DNA of 64,000 bases from Macropodus opercularis (GCA_030770545.1 CM061090.1:13612501-13676500), one strand, 5' to 3'. Numbered from the stretch's first letter, positions 34,001-45,786 are shown. Numbers and translations: made by a program. Notes: generated from the sequence alone by a model not told the origin.

Positions 34001-36171
34001 CCTCCTCTTCCTCCTCTGCAGTGATAGACGCCTCCATCTGTGATTGTGACACTATTGGATTCACTGTTTCTTCTGATCTGAGCTGCTGGAGACGCTGACG
34101 TCCGTCTGAACCAGTCGTATCTCCAGCTCTTTGACTCGTCAACAGAGCAGCTCAGCGTCACTCTGCCCCCTACTGGAATGACTCTGTCATCAGCTCTGAG
34201 CTGGGCCTTTGGTTTCTCTGATGGTGAGTTTATGAAAGAAATTGTTTGATTAGCGTCTGTGTGATTTATAACATGAATCACTTCTATTTCTTTCTGCTCA
34301 TTGGTTAAATATTTAAAAGTTATAAATACACATTTAGGTCAAACAAACAAACATGGTGATAAATCAACAATGACTCACCTGATACAGTTAAATAGATGGA
34401 TTCACTGGTTTTTATATGGTTTGTTGTCTTGTGGAGACCAAAACACTGGAATCTACCACTGTCTCCTGTAGACAGAGGTTTTATTGTGTGTCTGGTGTGT
34501 GAAGATATTTCTCCTCCATCTTTGATGAGTCTGGTTTTCCAGCCAGTGTGTTTGTTGTCCTTCATGTCACATGTGAAGGTCACAGACTCTCCAGTAAAAT
34601 AACTGGACCTGCTGGGGTCAAGGGTCAACACAGCATCTAAAACCCAACAGTGACATAAGACACAACATTAACATTATGAAATATTATATTTAAAGATGGT
34701 TCTGACCAGAACTGTGTGGAAGTATAAAGTATAAAACAACACAATGTGTCAAAGGCAAATAAATAATCTAAGAGGTGAGAAATGCAAATATCAGTGAATT
34801 ATTATACAGTGAAGTAAAACATATATTCAACACATTACTTCAAATATTAAATGTTAAGACTCACAGACACAGAGTTAGAATCTGATACAAACACAAATAT
34901 AGACGTTAGAAAAAAAGACAACAAGTAGAAATTAACTTCAAACACAATGAACAAACTCACAAGTTATATCAACGGTGACATCATCACTTAGATAAGTGTA
35001 AACAGCTGGTTTTCTTCTTCCTTTGCACATGTAAACGCCTCCTTGTGAGACTCTGATTTCTCTGTTGTCTCCACCAGCTGTTGGTGTCACATCTTCATAT
35101 TTGTCCAACCTCCCTCTGAACCAGTCATATTTCCAGCCTTCAGAGTCGTCCACAGAGCAGCTCAGTGTGACGCTGCCTCCTACTGTTATGGTTGATGGAC
35201 CTGCTGTCAGTCTGGGTTTGGGTCGATCTGTTGATATGAAAGAACTAAACATTTTATTTCCCATGACTTTATCTTTAATTCCTGTTAAATATCTACACAG
35301 CTCACAGTCTAACTTAGTTCAGTGATGTTTGGTTAATGTGTCTGTGAACTGATGGAAAAACGTAGAAGAACAAAGATTCATCAAAACTAAACGACACAGT
35401 AGGTTCAAACACTGTCACATTTAAATTGTGCTGATTCAACAGTATTTGTCCAAACACACAAACAGAGCTTTTAAATCAAATCTGTTCATCTCTGACTCAC
35501 ATGAAACAGATAAAGTGATGGTGTTGCTGATTTTTTCATCATTTGTTCTCATATGACGACCAGAGCACTGGTATCCACCACTGTCTCCTGTATCTAGAGG
35601 TTGTAATATTAGGGTTGGATGTGAACGGTAACGTTGAATCTCTTCTCCATCTTTGGTGAATCTAATTTCCCAGTCAGTGTTTTCTCCTTCCTTCATGTCA
35701 CATGTGAAGGTCACAGAGTCTCCAGTAAAATATCTGGACCAGTTTGGCTTAAGAGTCAAAACAGCATCTAAAACGAACACAAATGTAAAAATAAAGGCAC
35801 ACACATGTAGATAATAATAAAATAAAATTTAATAATAAAATACTTAAAAAATTATTTTAAACAGAATCATCTGAGTTTAATAGTAAATAAACTACATTTA
35901 CCTTCAGCGTGTCCACAGTGGAAAAGTGTGTTCAGCACTAAAATCAAGACAGAAACAAAAGCAAAGATAGAAACAACGTGATCAAAGTGTCTGATGACTG
36001 AACAGTCGTCCTCCAACGTGTCTTCCTACAAAACAACAAGTCTGCTCTGTTCACACTGAACCAAGCTCTGATGCTCTGTTCTCCTCACTCCAACACTTTC
36101 TACCATTTGTTTCATCAAGCAGTGATTTACTCACAGAAAAACTGCAGCACACAGAGGAAAGTGTGTCCCAT
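31059..36171 (-). CDS. Receptor B: Fc-receptor-like protein with 10 Ig domains, two fused in one exon
   Basis: Join in gene order: 36135-36171, 35902-35937 (signal), D1 35501-35767, D2 34961-35227, D3 34379-34636, D4 33945-34217, D5 33584-33856, D6 33131-33397, D7 32753-33028, fused D8+D9 32104-32646, D10 31755-32012, TM 31520-31627, tail 31412-31427, 31287-31318, 31059-31129. Total 2982 nt (993 residues plus stop), all phase 1 between Ig exons. Ectodomain order is a-b-a-b-a-b-a-b then two membrane-proximal domains; D4 and D7/D8 match A D2 and D3(end)/D4. The intron between D8 and D9 and the first strand of D9 are deleted, leaving a 181-codon exon in frame. TM keeps the Lys (IGVVCKISLVIL). 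Tail ends VSSVYESIRR. Likely a leukocyte surface receptor; ligand unknown. Alternatively the old D8 donor (32347) may still splice to D10 and skip D9. Confidence 0.8.
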
Positions 36172-36262
36172 CCTCACATCAACTCTGACTCCTCATGTGG
36201 AGAAAACTTCACTGTGGAGAAGCACAACTTACATTTGATGGGAATGTTACATTTTCTCTGTC

Positions 36263-36608
36263 AACCTCCTGCCCAGAACGTCTCCTCACATGGGCAGGCT
36301 TTACTGCCCCCCTCCCCCAAAAGCCCTGGTAGGTATGATAATAATGACAATGTTATGACAAGCCGCTACAACTACAATAACAACAACAGCAATAATAATA
36401 ACCATACAACAACTATAGGTACATGTACAACAATACCAACACCACGATAACATCATTATTGAAAGTAATAAGAAGATATATCATAACATAACACGCATGC
36501 ACAATGTTGCTCATATAGTTTGTCCCATTATCATTCGCCGCTGTGGTGATACAGGCATTGTTGCACAGTGAAGTAGTAGTAGTAGAAACGTTGGGTTACT
36601 TAACGTAA
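36263..36608. other. Left flank of the transposon nest
   Basis: Begins where homology with A and C breaks inside the 5' flank of receptor B. Contains AAC/AAT-rich simple sequence and, at 36588-36610, one arm of a short inverted repeat whose partner is at about 36736-36758. Confidence 0.4.
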
Positions 36609-36735
36609 ACCCTGGTTCTTTGATAACAGAGTGAGGTGTTTCACTATGGGAACCGCTCCGGCGTGACCAACAATGGAAGCTCCAATGACATCACGTCTGT
36701 CCCTGACAGACAGGTCGAGCCGTGTCCAGGCTCCG
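36609..36735. repeat. Left inverted terminal repeat of DIRS element
   Basis: Matches the reverse complement of 41501-41628 with a few differences, including 'tttgataacagagtgagg' in place of the right-end 'tttttctaacttggctcgg'. Confidence 0.8.
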
Positions 36736-36863
36736 TTTACGTTAAGTAACCCAACGTTCTTTTTCTAACTTCGCTCGGTGTTTCACTATGGGAGATATAG
36801 TCCACTCCCGCATTGCATATAATTTCCCGAAGCCAAAATAAAGAGGGACCAACAACCACTGAA

Positions 36864-38357
36864 TCAAACAGAGTCTGAACCCTCCGCCTCTAAGACTGCA
36901 TGAGCCAGAGAAGGTTTGGCCACATCCAGCCTGTAAAACCGCACAAACGTGTGTGGAGTAGCCCAGCTAGCTGAAGCACAGATATCCTGGACTGAAATTC
37001 CCCTAAACAGAGCCCACGAAGTGGCCATGCCCCTCGTAGAGTGGGCTCTGAGACCCTGAGGGGGCTGTGCTCCCTTGCACTCGTATGCCAGACTTATGGC
37101 CTTCACAATCCAGTGGGACAGTCTCTGGCGAGATAGTGGCTTTCCCTTATGAGGGGCAGCCCATGAAACGAACAGCTGATCTGACTTCCTGAAAACAGCC
37201 GTCCTGTCCACATAAGTGCGGAGGGCCCTAACGGGACATAAGGTGTTTAGCCGTTGTTCCTCTTCTGAGAGAAAAGGGGGCGCGTGGAAAGCTACCAGCT
37301 CCACAGTAGAGCACCTGTATGAGGGATCCAAAACCTTGGGAACAAACACAGGATTGGGCCTGAGATAAGCCTTTACCAACCCTGGGGCCCACTGCAAGCA
37401 AGAGGGGCTGATAGAAAGCGCCTGCAAGTCGCTAACACGTTTTGCAGTGGTAAGGGCCAATAGCAGTGCAGTTTTAAGTGAGAGAAACTCAAAACCCACA
37501 GCATCAATAGGCTCAAATGGGTGATGAGAGAGGGCATCTAAGACCAACATCAAATCCCACACAGGAACCAGGGACCTGGAAACTGGGCGCCTGCGACGGG
37601 CCCCTTTCATAAACTGACAAATCAACGGGTGCTGGCCAGCCGATTTATCACCAAAACCCACGTGGCACGCTGAAATCGCTGCCAAATAGACTTTAATGGT
37701 AGAAAAGGCTCTTCCTTTCTCCAATAAGTCCTGAAGGAAGCATAGAATATCCACCACTGAACACTGAAAAGAAACAGTGGCCCTAGACTCACACCACTCC
37801 TCAAAAATACGCCACTTCCCACCATATAGACGACGGGTGGAAGCAGCTCTTGCGTTCTGGATCGTGTCGACGACTCCAGGAGAAAGGCCTGCTGCATTCA
37901 AGTTCCACCTTTTACGTGCCAGGCCCAAAGAGCCAGCCTGTCTGGGTGAGGGTGGAAAATTTCTCCGCCCGCCTGGGACAGTAGATCCCTCCGAACTGGA
38001 AGGGCCCATGGCTCCTTCATCAGCAGCTGGACTACTTCCGCCATCCAGCTCTTGGATGGCCAGCGAGGGGCTATCAGGATCAATGACAAGCTCTGTTGCC
38101 TCACTCTGGAGAGGGTTGGGCAGATCAGGCTGAGAGGCGGGAAAGCATACAGTAGGACCCGAGGCCATGTATGAGCTAAAGCATCCACCCCCAGGGGGGC
38201 GTCCGCATCGGAGAGGGAGAAAAACGCAGGGCAGTGAGTGTTCTCTCGTGATGCAAACAGGTCCACGGTGGCCTGGCCGAACCACTCCCAAATCTGCTCC
38301 ACCACCTGTGGGTGGAGTCTCCATTCTCCAGCAGATCGTACAGCAGATCGGCGCCAC
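36864..38357 (-). CDS. DIRS tyrosine recombinase
   Basis: Open for 497 codons; the recombinase proper starts about residue 140 (LARKRWNLNAAGLSPG), as the first part overlaps the RT/RNase H frame. N-terminal SAM-like domain (STRRLYGGKWRIFEEWC), then catalytic residues of the YR fold: Arg in TTAKRVSDLQAL, His-x-x-Arg in AHSTRGMATSWAL, and Tyr in TFVRFYRLD, preceded by SWAT. It would insert circular cDNA by strand exchange. Appears full length. Confidence 0.82.
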   Translation of the reverse strand: MAPICCTICWRMETPPTGGGADLGVVRPGHRGPVCITREHSLPCVFLPLRCGRPPGGGCFSSYMASGPTVCFPASQPDLPNPLQSEATELVIDPDSPSLAIQELDGGSSPAADEGAMGPSSSEGSTVPGGRRNFPPSPRQAGSLGLARKRWNLNAAGLSPGVVDTIQNARAASTRRLYGGKWRIFEEWCESRATVSFQCSVVDILCFLQDLLEKGRAFSTIKVYLAAISACHVGFGDKSAGQHPLICQFMKGARRRRPVSRSLVPVWDLMLVLDALSHHPFEPIDAVGFEFLSLKTALLLALTTAKRVSDLQALSISPSCLQWAPGLVKAYLRPNPVFVPKVLDPSYRCSTVELVAFHAPPFLSEEEQRLNTLCPVRALRTYVDRTAVFRKSDQLFVSWAAPHKGKPLSRQRLSHWIVKAISLAYECKGAQPPQGLRAHSTRGMATSWALFRGISVQDICASASWATPHTFVRFYRLDVAKPSLAHAVLEAEGSDSV

Positions 38358-40470
38358 GGTTCAACACACCAGGCACGTGAGTCGCCCGTAGGGATAAAAA
38401 CCTGGCGCTGCTCCACAGAATTAGCCTCTGGGCTAACATATGTAACTGCATGGACTGAGTGCCCCCTTGGCGGTTGATATAAGCTACAACCGTGGAGTTG
38501 TCCGACTTTACCAGGACATGATTGCCCTGTAGGAAACCCTGAAAATGTTTCAGAGCTAAAACCACCGCTTGTAGCTCCAAAACATTTATGTGGCTCTGAG
38601 CCATTTCCGGGGTCCAAACGCCGTTCACGGCTCTCCCCATAAAGGTGGCGCCCCAGCCTGACAGTGACACGTCTGTTGTCAGCGTCCTCCTGGTTAGCAC
38701 CGCCCCTAGGGGAACTCCCGACGCCAGAGTAGCCGGCTCTCTCCACAGCTGGAGGGCCGAGATGCATTCGCGAGTCACCGTCACCGTCACACACACCGTC
38801 AGAGGTGCCGCCGCGGGCAGAGCCGCAGGGACGCAACCCAGCGTTGAAAGTCCCTCATTAACAGCAGTCCCAAGCGCACCACCGAGATGACTGAAGCCAT
38901 AAGGCCGAGGAGTCGAAGGCACAGTCTGAACGATACGTTCTCCCCAAGCTGAAAATAAGGGAGGCATTGTGTGAACGAACCTCTCCTTCATTAATGAGAC
39001 ACGATAGGAAAGGGAATTTATACTGAGCCCCAGATAGTCCGTGCACTGAGCCGGCACCAAACGGCTTTTTTCCCGGTTGATTCTAAAACCGAGGTTGCCG
39101 AGATGGGAAACCACCATTGCGGAGTCCCGCAGCGCCTGTTGTTGTGAGTGGGAGCATATCAAATAATCGTCTATGTATGAGAATATTCTGATGCCGCTGA
39201 TTCTCAACGGGGTCAGAGCTGCTTCCACACACTTGCTGAACACTCTCGGAGCTAGCGAGAGACCAAATGGGATGGTCTGATACTCGTAGGCCGTGCCTCG
39301 ATATGCAAACCGGAGGAATTTCCTGTGTGGCGGATAGACAGCGATGTGAAAATAAGCGTCTGCCAGATCGATCGTCACAAACCAATCTCTTGGGCGAATC
39401 GAGTGACAGAGCGCTCTGTGTGTTAACATTCTGAATGTGTACTTTCGTAAGTGCTTGTTTAGCACCCGAAGATCCAGAATGGGCCGCAGTGACGCGCCGC
39501 CCTTCTTCGGGACAACGAAGTACCGGGAGTAAAAACCTTGACAGGCTGCGGCAGCAAAGCCAGCCCTGGGCGCCTGGGGAGGACGTGGGGTGAGTTTTCG
39601 TGGTAGGCAGAGGTTGAAAGCTTCACCCTCTTGTTTTCTGAGAGTGCTGGTCTCTTTCATTTTCTCCAAGGCTGGTCCAAAAAGACCCTTGGAGGGGTCG
39701 TATGTGGCATCCATCATCTCTGCCTTCTGAGCATCACTCAAACCCGACAGGTTCAACCAGAGGGCTCTCTCTCCAGAGACTGCCAGCCCCATCACTCGGC
39801 CAGAGCCCTGAACCGCTCCCCTGGAAGAGCGCAGGATGAGGTCATTTACAATGCAAATCTCATCCCACAGAACCGGGTTAGGAGACCCTGAGTCCAGCTG
39901 GCGTCCCATCTCCTCTAAAATCTCAACCTGGTATGCTGACAGCAGGGTAGCAGCATTCAGAGAACACACAGACTGGGCTGCGTATTTATACGTTCTCTGA
40001 AAAATGGAGGCGGTGAGGCGATCCATTTTGCTTGGCAGAGAGATATTAGAAGCGGCAGACATAGTTCTGCAGTTAGGGTGACGGTGATATGCCACTGAAA
40101 GCTCCACCGCTGGGGGTTCGGACAGCCCCAGCTCCGCCATGTTCTGGATCTCCAGCTTAGAGTCACCCTTGGTAGGAAGTTTACTCTTAAAGGGGCTTGA
40201 CCAGTAACGGCTCATTTCCCTCATGCAAGCAGGGACTGCCGGTAAGAGCTGTTTGGATGGCGCCTGAGCTGGCGGAAGCCTCTTACCATCATAAAAGTCC
40301 CTCTCTACCCCCTCAGAGTCTTGTGCTGCCGGCCATGGGATGCTAAGCCTGGCTGCAGCTCGTTTACAAACCTCATACAGGTCGTTCTCGACTGGGGGAA
40401 CAGCGTCTGAGGCACTGGGAGGCCTGGACTGCTGTGCGGGGAAGGTGGAATCTTCGTCCTCTTCCTCCAT
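37898..40470 (-). CDS. DIRS Gag C-terminus, reverse transcriptase and RNase H, frameshifted near the end
   Basis: The main frame 38176-40470 (764 codons) holds a Gag-like part (LWLNLSGLSDAQKAEMMDAT), RT with GASLRPILDLRVLN, DLADAYFHI, the YIDD motif (FSYIDDYLICSH), and RNase H (LTTDVSLSGWG; LVKSDNSTVVAYIN). Near 38330-38345 the frame shifts: the family-typical continuation (WRLHPQVVEQIWEWFG, QATVDLFASREN) is in the frame 37898-38836. One small indel thus separates RNase H from the C-terminal region, so the copy is probably dead or newly damaged. Confidence 0.75.
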
Positions 40471-40940
40471 ATCATCTGAGTCGAGGAGGTCAGAGCCGCA
40501 GTCTGCCTCGTCGCCGGGTTCTCCCTCCCCGCGTGCCCCCGCTGTTCCTCAAACAGCGGGGGCACGAGTGGAGATTCAATGTCCATCGCGTCCGCCCAGC
40601 TCATCTTAGCTCGCGGAGGATGAATGTCGGTAGTAGGGGTGGTAGCTGCCAGACAGAGGTCCTGACTGTTAGCCACCGCTACTCTTAACCTCCTTTCCAG
40701 GATCTTTACTGGCATTCCCGCACAGTTTGGGCACACTTGCTGGTCAGCCAGTGAAGCTTGTGCATGCTTAACGCCCATACAGGCTATGCACATAGGGTGA
40801 GGGTCCCTGCCCGACACCGACGAGCCGCATGACGCGGGGCACGGGTGGGATGCAGCCTCTTTCGTCTTCGGCTCCGGACCTTTGGTCGGTGTGGCGGCCG
40901 CCGACATCGTAAAGGACAGAAGGGAGACTGTGTGGAACAC
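40305..40940 (-). CDS. DIRS Gag-like N-terminal frame
   Basis: Cys-rich N-terminus (CIACMGVKHAQAS, CPNCAG) typical of DIRS first ORFs. From about 40500-40560 the family-like acidic continuation (SDDMEEEDED) is in the frame of the downstream RT ORF, so a frameshift, or programmed shift, lies beside a G-rich perfect hairpin (40532-40566). Confidence 0.6.
   Translation of the reverse strand: MFHTVSLLSFTMSAAATPTKGPEPKTKEAASHPCPASCGSSVSGRDPHPMCIACMGVKHAQASLADQQVCPNCAGMPVKILERRLRVAVANSQDLCLAATTPTTDIHPPRAKMSWADAMDIESPLVPPLFEEQRGHAGRENPATRQTAALTSSTQMIWRKRTKIPPSPHSSPGLPVPQTLFPQSRTTCMRFVNELQPGLASHGRQHKTLRG
40532..40566. repeat. Perfect 15-bp inverted repeat (hairpin)
   Basis: Arms 'cgtgcccccgctgtt' and its complement with a 5-nt loop, inside the DIRS Gag region at the frame change. 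Confidence 0.85.
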
Positions 40941-41500
40941 AAAAAGGCCCGTTGTGACACGTTAGCCTTATGTAGAACCACTGTAGGACACGGGGTACAA
41001 TTCCCGCGCCCGGCACAGATACGGGGTTAGCTCGCCTTGACGCGTTAGCTAGACACCGTTGTCCGGTTTAGTTGGGGTTGAGTCCAAGCTAAGCACGGGG
41101 TTCAGAACTAGCTCGCCTTGAAACGTTAGCCAGCGTCTGAAAATCTTTCCCGGCTGACAAACTAATGCTGGCCGAGACTATAGATGGCTCGCCGTGACGC
41201 GTTAGCCTGAGTTACGCTAGCGCACTACGAACGTAAACGAATACGAGGTAGCCGAGAAAAACAGTTCGCCTTAACGCGTACACCATCTCCGAAAGCGTAT
41301 GCAATAGTTATTGCTTACCCAGCGCACTCAAGGCTTATACCTGAGACCTGCGTTCGGCGACGTGTTCCTTGATGGGGCATCTGTGAACTGTTTAACAGAT
41401 ACCAGGTTGCCTGGATACGCTGAGGGAGCTTCTAGTTTCTCACGGGAAGAAAGCGAGAATGGCTTAGGAGGGGAGGTCGACTGTGTCAATATGAGGTGGG

Positions 41501-41628
41501 CGGAGCCTGGACAGGGCTCGACCTGTCTGTCCCTGACAGACGTGATGTCATTGGAGCTTCCATAGTTGGTCACGCCGGAGCGGTTCCCATAGTGAAACAC
41601 CGAGCCAAGTTAGAAAAAGAACCAGGGT
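41501..41628. repeat. Right inverted terminal repeat of DIRS element
   Basis: Reverse complement of the left terminus; the 5' end of the element as transcribed on minus. Confidence 0.8.
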
Positions 41629-41860
41629 GATGGGGGAAGGTGGTGAGTGTGTCCCTACCAATGCTCCAACCAGTGCACTGGTTACTGGATGCCGTAAATG
41701 GAGGTGTCCACACCCGCCCCCCAGACAGGGCTGCAGCAGCCACAGGAACAGGCAGCAGGAGTCAGGCCCGGACACCGATGAGCCAGCGCCAGCCCACCCT
41801 GGGAAGAACAGACGCAGACCAATAGACAATAGACAACCTCGTCTGGTTCCTCTACACCAG

Positions 41861-42010
41861 GGGTGGGCAAATGTTTTGACTTGTGGGCCACAAAGGGTTC
41901 TAAAATTTGACAGAAGCGACCAGGAGCAGATGGATGAAGTGTTTGGTAATCCACCTCATAAGAGCAAAAAATAACATGGGAAATGTAGAAAACATGCTTT
42001 AATTTCAATT
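41861..42010. repeat. hAT-like terminal fragment
   Basis: 'caggggtgggcaaatgtttt' followed by 'gggccacaaagggttct' is the style of hAT-family termini. No transposase and no opposite end found. The stretch 41629-41860 before it has no recognisable content. Confidence 0.4.
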
Positions 42011-42181
42011 AAAAAAATTAATAAAAGCATTACAACAAAATATCCGTCTTTCAAGTTCCACGGTATTTAGCTATTTATTAATTAAATTTTCTTTGTTTTA
42101 AGAGTCATTTCAATAAAATACAGATTTTTCAGTTACTATTTCAAAGCAGCAGAAGCTCTGTTATTCCTCAGGATATTATCA

Positions 42182-43575
42182 TCACCACTCTCCTCCTGAC
42201 TGAGATGCAGATCTACTTGACCTGTAACACGTAATGTTTAATGAACTAATTATTTTTAAACGCATTTTTACATAACACAGCAGGGCTTCCTGCAGCTCAG
42301 CCAGGGAAAGCGGTGAGTCCAAAGTTGTAACTTGTGTTTGGTTTAACTTTGGCAATTCAAGTTTATTTAAGAACGTATCTATGGCTGAGGTAGATGGCTC
42401 TATTTCTGATGTATATACATGTTGATAAAAGTTCTTAAAAGTATTATTTATTTTGTGGGGGTCATGAGTGATGTTCCCTCTTGTTGTAATAATTGAGTGG
42501 ATGGTTTGTTTTTCCATATTATTTTTTAATCAGTTGGCTAAGAATTTGCCACATTTGTTGCCATGATCAAAATTCTCCAAACGTAGTTGTTCTATTTGAA
42601 AGAGTTTTCCTTTCGGTAATTTTATTTAGTTCTAATTTTAGATTTCTTACTTCTCCCAGGGTGTCGTCATGCGGGGTAGCAGCATAGCTAATTTCCAGAG
42701 ATTTAATATTTGTTCTTTTTCTTGTTTGATGAATATGACATATTTCTACCACGCATAACTGCCTTCCCAGTCTCCCAGAGAAGACAAGGTGATGTTCCTG
42801 GTGTGTCATTGATTTCCATAAAAGTTGCCCACTCTGTTTTGATGTAACTGATAAAGTCTAAGTCTAAGTAATGATGTATTAAATCTCCAGCTCTTGCTTG
42901 GTGGTGTTACTGTCCTACTCAAAGAAAGAGAAACTGGTGCATGATCGCTAATGGTGATAGAGTGAATACTGGTGTCAGAGACATCTGATAGAATTGACTT
43001 GTTCACTAAAATGTAATCTATACGGGAGTGCGAGTGGTGAACTGGGGAGAAGAAGGTATATTCCCTGGAGGTGGGGTGGAAGGAACGCCAGGTGTCGCAA
43101 AGACCGAAATCATCCATGCACTGTTTTAACGTCTCTACTGATTGCCAGCTCCTGTTGCTCACTGCTGTGCTTAGCCTGTCCAACTCTGGGTTACTCACTA
43201 AATTAAAGTCCCCTCCTATTATAAGTTTAGAACCAGAGTGAGCAGCCAGTGATGTGAAGAAGGTGTGAAAGAAAGAGGGGTCGTCACCATTGGGACCGTA
43301 CACACAAGCTATGCAGAATTCTTTGTATTAAAATATTAATTATTACAGTTCTTCCTTCTGGGTCTATAAATGTATTTTTGTGATAATGGCGACTCCTCTT
43401 TGTTTAGAGTTGTAACCAGCCAAGTAAGCATGTGGGAACTCTGAGGCTAAAGTGTAGTCTAGAGTTTGGGGAGTGTGGGTTTCTTGTAGTAATACAATGT
43501 CTGCTTGCAAAGTGCTGAGGTGGTTTAATACTTTGACTCTTTTCCCTTCTTACTGATTCCACGCACATTCCAGGT
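42182..43575 (-). pseudogene. L1-like (non-LTR) retrotransposon fragment, endonuclease region
   Basis: Minus strand, broken into frames. At about 43320-43575 the endonuclease start (NVRG) with frame changes; 42806-43303: APE endonuclease core (KLIIGGDFNLV, RIDYILVNKS, TISDHAPVSL); 42182-42517: linker before RT (MEKQTIHSIITTRGNITHDP). The RT is absent and both ends are truncated. Confidence 0.75.
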
Positions 43576-43978
43576 GACAACCCTCAGTGACATCATAACT
43601 GCTCTGCTTGGTGTGAATTTTATGTGTGTTGTGTGGCAGGTTTAGTTGTGAGTACATGTCCATTATGAATTGTGTGTTGTACATGTGTGTGCATGCATGG
43701 CCTGTGGAATGGCTGTTTGTGTGAGGTTTAATCCTGCTGGCTGTGTGAGGAGGGCTTGTGGTGAGGAAAGAGTAAAGGAAAGGACAGTAAGAGTGAGTTT
43801 AATACTAACAGAAACAGTAAAGTGAACAACATGAACATAAACTTCAATATACAACCATATCAAGATTTTATATAATGCATAAGAAGTAATGTATGTAATT
43901 TAGTTACCTGCATCTATTCTCTTTTTCTTCTAACATTAATTAATTTTATTTCTATATATATATATATGTGTGTGTGTG
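43576..43978. other. No recognised gene; short TA/TG repeat
   Basis: Ends in a (TA)n(TG)n run at about 43957-43980, after which homology to the 5' flank of receptors A and C resumes ('tttaacgtgtgagtttc'). Confidence 0.5.
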
Positions 43979-44640
43979 TATTTAACGTGTGAGTTTCTAC
44001 CTCTTTGACTAGACTGAGTTTCACCACAGCGTAGTCTGACTTACTGACAAGTTAATGTTTATTTTCATTAGAAACTAGTAAAAATGAAAATATGTTTGTT
44101 CATGTTTAATCTGTTTATATTATTTCTGCTGAGATTCATAAAGGAAAACACACAGTTCCTTTAGTGGTGATCTAGTGTCAGTAAACGTAAACTGGAGACA
44201 CCTCTGATCTCATATTAATTTGATATTGATCATATTTATCTGTTCTTCAGAATAAAAGCCTGTCGTCATCATAACAGGTGTCAGCAGGACGTTCACCTCC
44301 TTCACCAACACACTACAACTGAACTGTGACGAGGTTTGACCTGAGCACTAGATAAACTATATTAGTCACATAATGAGCCTTTTATCATGTGTTCATTTAA
44401 TTATTCATCTGATCTGGACATTTTATTAAACATGTATCATCAGCTTTTCTTTCCTTTGACTCGTGGCTCAGATCTGTATTTATCTGGGTCTTCAGTCTCA
44501 GTTTGTTGCTGTTGTTAAGCAGCTACTTGCACAGAGAAGCTTTAGGATCATTTACTGGAGAACAGTCCCAAATTCTACAATATTCACTTTAACAGTCATT
44601 TATTTTCATGAGCTGGTGAGTTTGTTAGATTTACTGAAGC

Positions 44641-44693
<53 letters not shown>
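44641..44693. repeat. (AACT)n microsatellite
   Basis: About 13 units, orthologous to 6532-6576. Confidence 0.9.
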
Positions 44694-44853
44694 TTAGGTT
44701 CATCCCTAAAGAAGAACTACACAACAAGTCAAAGGTCACATCACATTATTAACTGAACTTGAAATACTACATTCATGCTCTAAAATAACTATTTATAAAA
44801 GAGAAAATTAACAACACTTTAGTCTAAAAACCCTAATTGTGTCGTTTACTCAC

Positions 44854-44922
44854 AGAATGTCTGCAGCTCACAGCTCTCACATCTGGTACCGAGCAGTTTA
44901 TATGAAGAAACTTCTGCAGCAC
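44854..44922 (-). other. Putative upstream exon of receptor B (69 nt)
   Basis: Acceptor CTTTACAG and donor GTGAGTAAAC bracket 69 nt in which two of three frames are open. It retains the uninterrupted 'gagcagtttatatgaag' site where the LTR element sits in block A. Separated from exon 1 of receptor B by about 8.7 kb because of the insertions. Confidence 0.5.
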
Positions 44923-45212
44923 CTGTAAAGAAAAAGAAGAAAGAAATGTGAGAAAGACTTCACATATCAATGAGATCAGTTTTTCCAACAACTAACAACT
45001 TCAGCTAAACTCGGTTTGACCACAGAAAACTTTGACATGTTCTCATTTCCTGCTAATATGAACTGTGTTTAAAGACAAAAATAACTAAGAAGATAATTAA
45101 TAAACACTGTGTGAATGACAATAGCGCACAAGGTCAACTTTAAAATAGTTCATAGTGTGTTTTCCATTGTTTGTTCTTGTTGTAGTTACGTGTCCACTGT
45201 GGTCTGTGTGTG

Positions 45213-45220
45213 ATTTGCAT
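45213..45220 (-). promoter_or_regulatory. Octamer motif in block B
   Basis: ATGCAAAT in gene orientation, about 290 bp upstream of the 69-nt exon. Confidence 0.45.
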
Positions 45221-45349
45221 GTCCAGGGGTTTTCTGCATAAACTTTTCACATTTGATCTGATATTATTCAAACTCAAAGAAAAACAATGTTTCTAAACTA
45301 ATCAACACAGTTTTCATTGAACACATCCATTAAAGGTTGATGCTGGAAC

Positions 45350-45640
45350 ATGTGGAACAAGGTTTTATTAACTGCTCATGAACCTCTGGCAGCAACAGCC
45401 TCAACAAGAGCTTCCTGTAGCTGATCAACATGCAAGAGGGACTTTTAACCGTCCGTCCTCAGAATAGCTTCAGCTCAGCCACGTTCTCAGGGTGTGAACA
45501 CTCTCTGGCTGTCCACCCACAGCTTCTCTAGTGGGTTGAGGTCTGGGCTCTGAATGGGCCCAGAAAGAGAAGCCGTGCAGCCAGTTCAACACTTGTAGTA
45601 ATGAAGGAAGGTCTGGTTCACTGACAAACCTGCAATAATA
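45350..45640. repeat. Interspersed repeat (copy of 12296-12600)
   Basis: Nearly identical to the block A copy, at the equivalent position. Confidence 0.5.
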
Positions 45641-45786
45641 GTTAACACCAAGGACAGAAATCCATAGAGATGACTGAGCTCATCATGAACAGACTTTATT
45701 ATTATTCAACAGACTGTTGCAGGTTTAGTAGAAAACAAATCATCAGCGTCTCAAACATCATCATAACACACTGATGAAAACAGATG

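Larger units (their letters stand above)
36609..41628 (-). mobile_element. DIRS-type tyrosine-recombinase retrotransposon
   Basis: Inverted terminal repeats of about 127 bp (36609-36735 and 41501-41628, sharing 'gtgtttcactatgggaaccg' in opposite orientation) flank Gag-like, RT/RNase H and tyrosine recombinase frames read on minus. Inverted termini plus YR instead of a DDE integrase are diagnostic of DIRS elements. No target duplication was found, as expected. A second inverted pair (36588-36610 and 36736-36758, 'ttgggttacttaacgtaaac' and its complement) lies at the left end. Confidence 0.85.
30248..45786. repeat. Duplicated block B (receptor plus flanks)
   Basis: From 'gctgagctgcgtctg' onward the sequence parallels 49651 onward (C), and from about 30640 it parallels 2043 onward (A). 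Homology stops at 'gaaaacagatgca' (45786), where block A continues differently from about 12735. A 7.7-kb nest of transposons (about 36263-43979) interrupts it. Confidence 0.75.

Noticed and set aside
42182..43575. Active LINE
   Set aside because: RT is missing and the endonuclease frame is broken.
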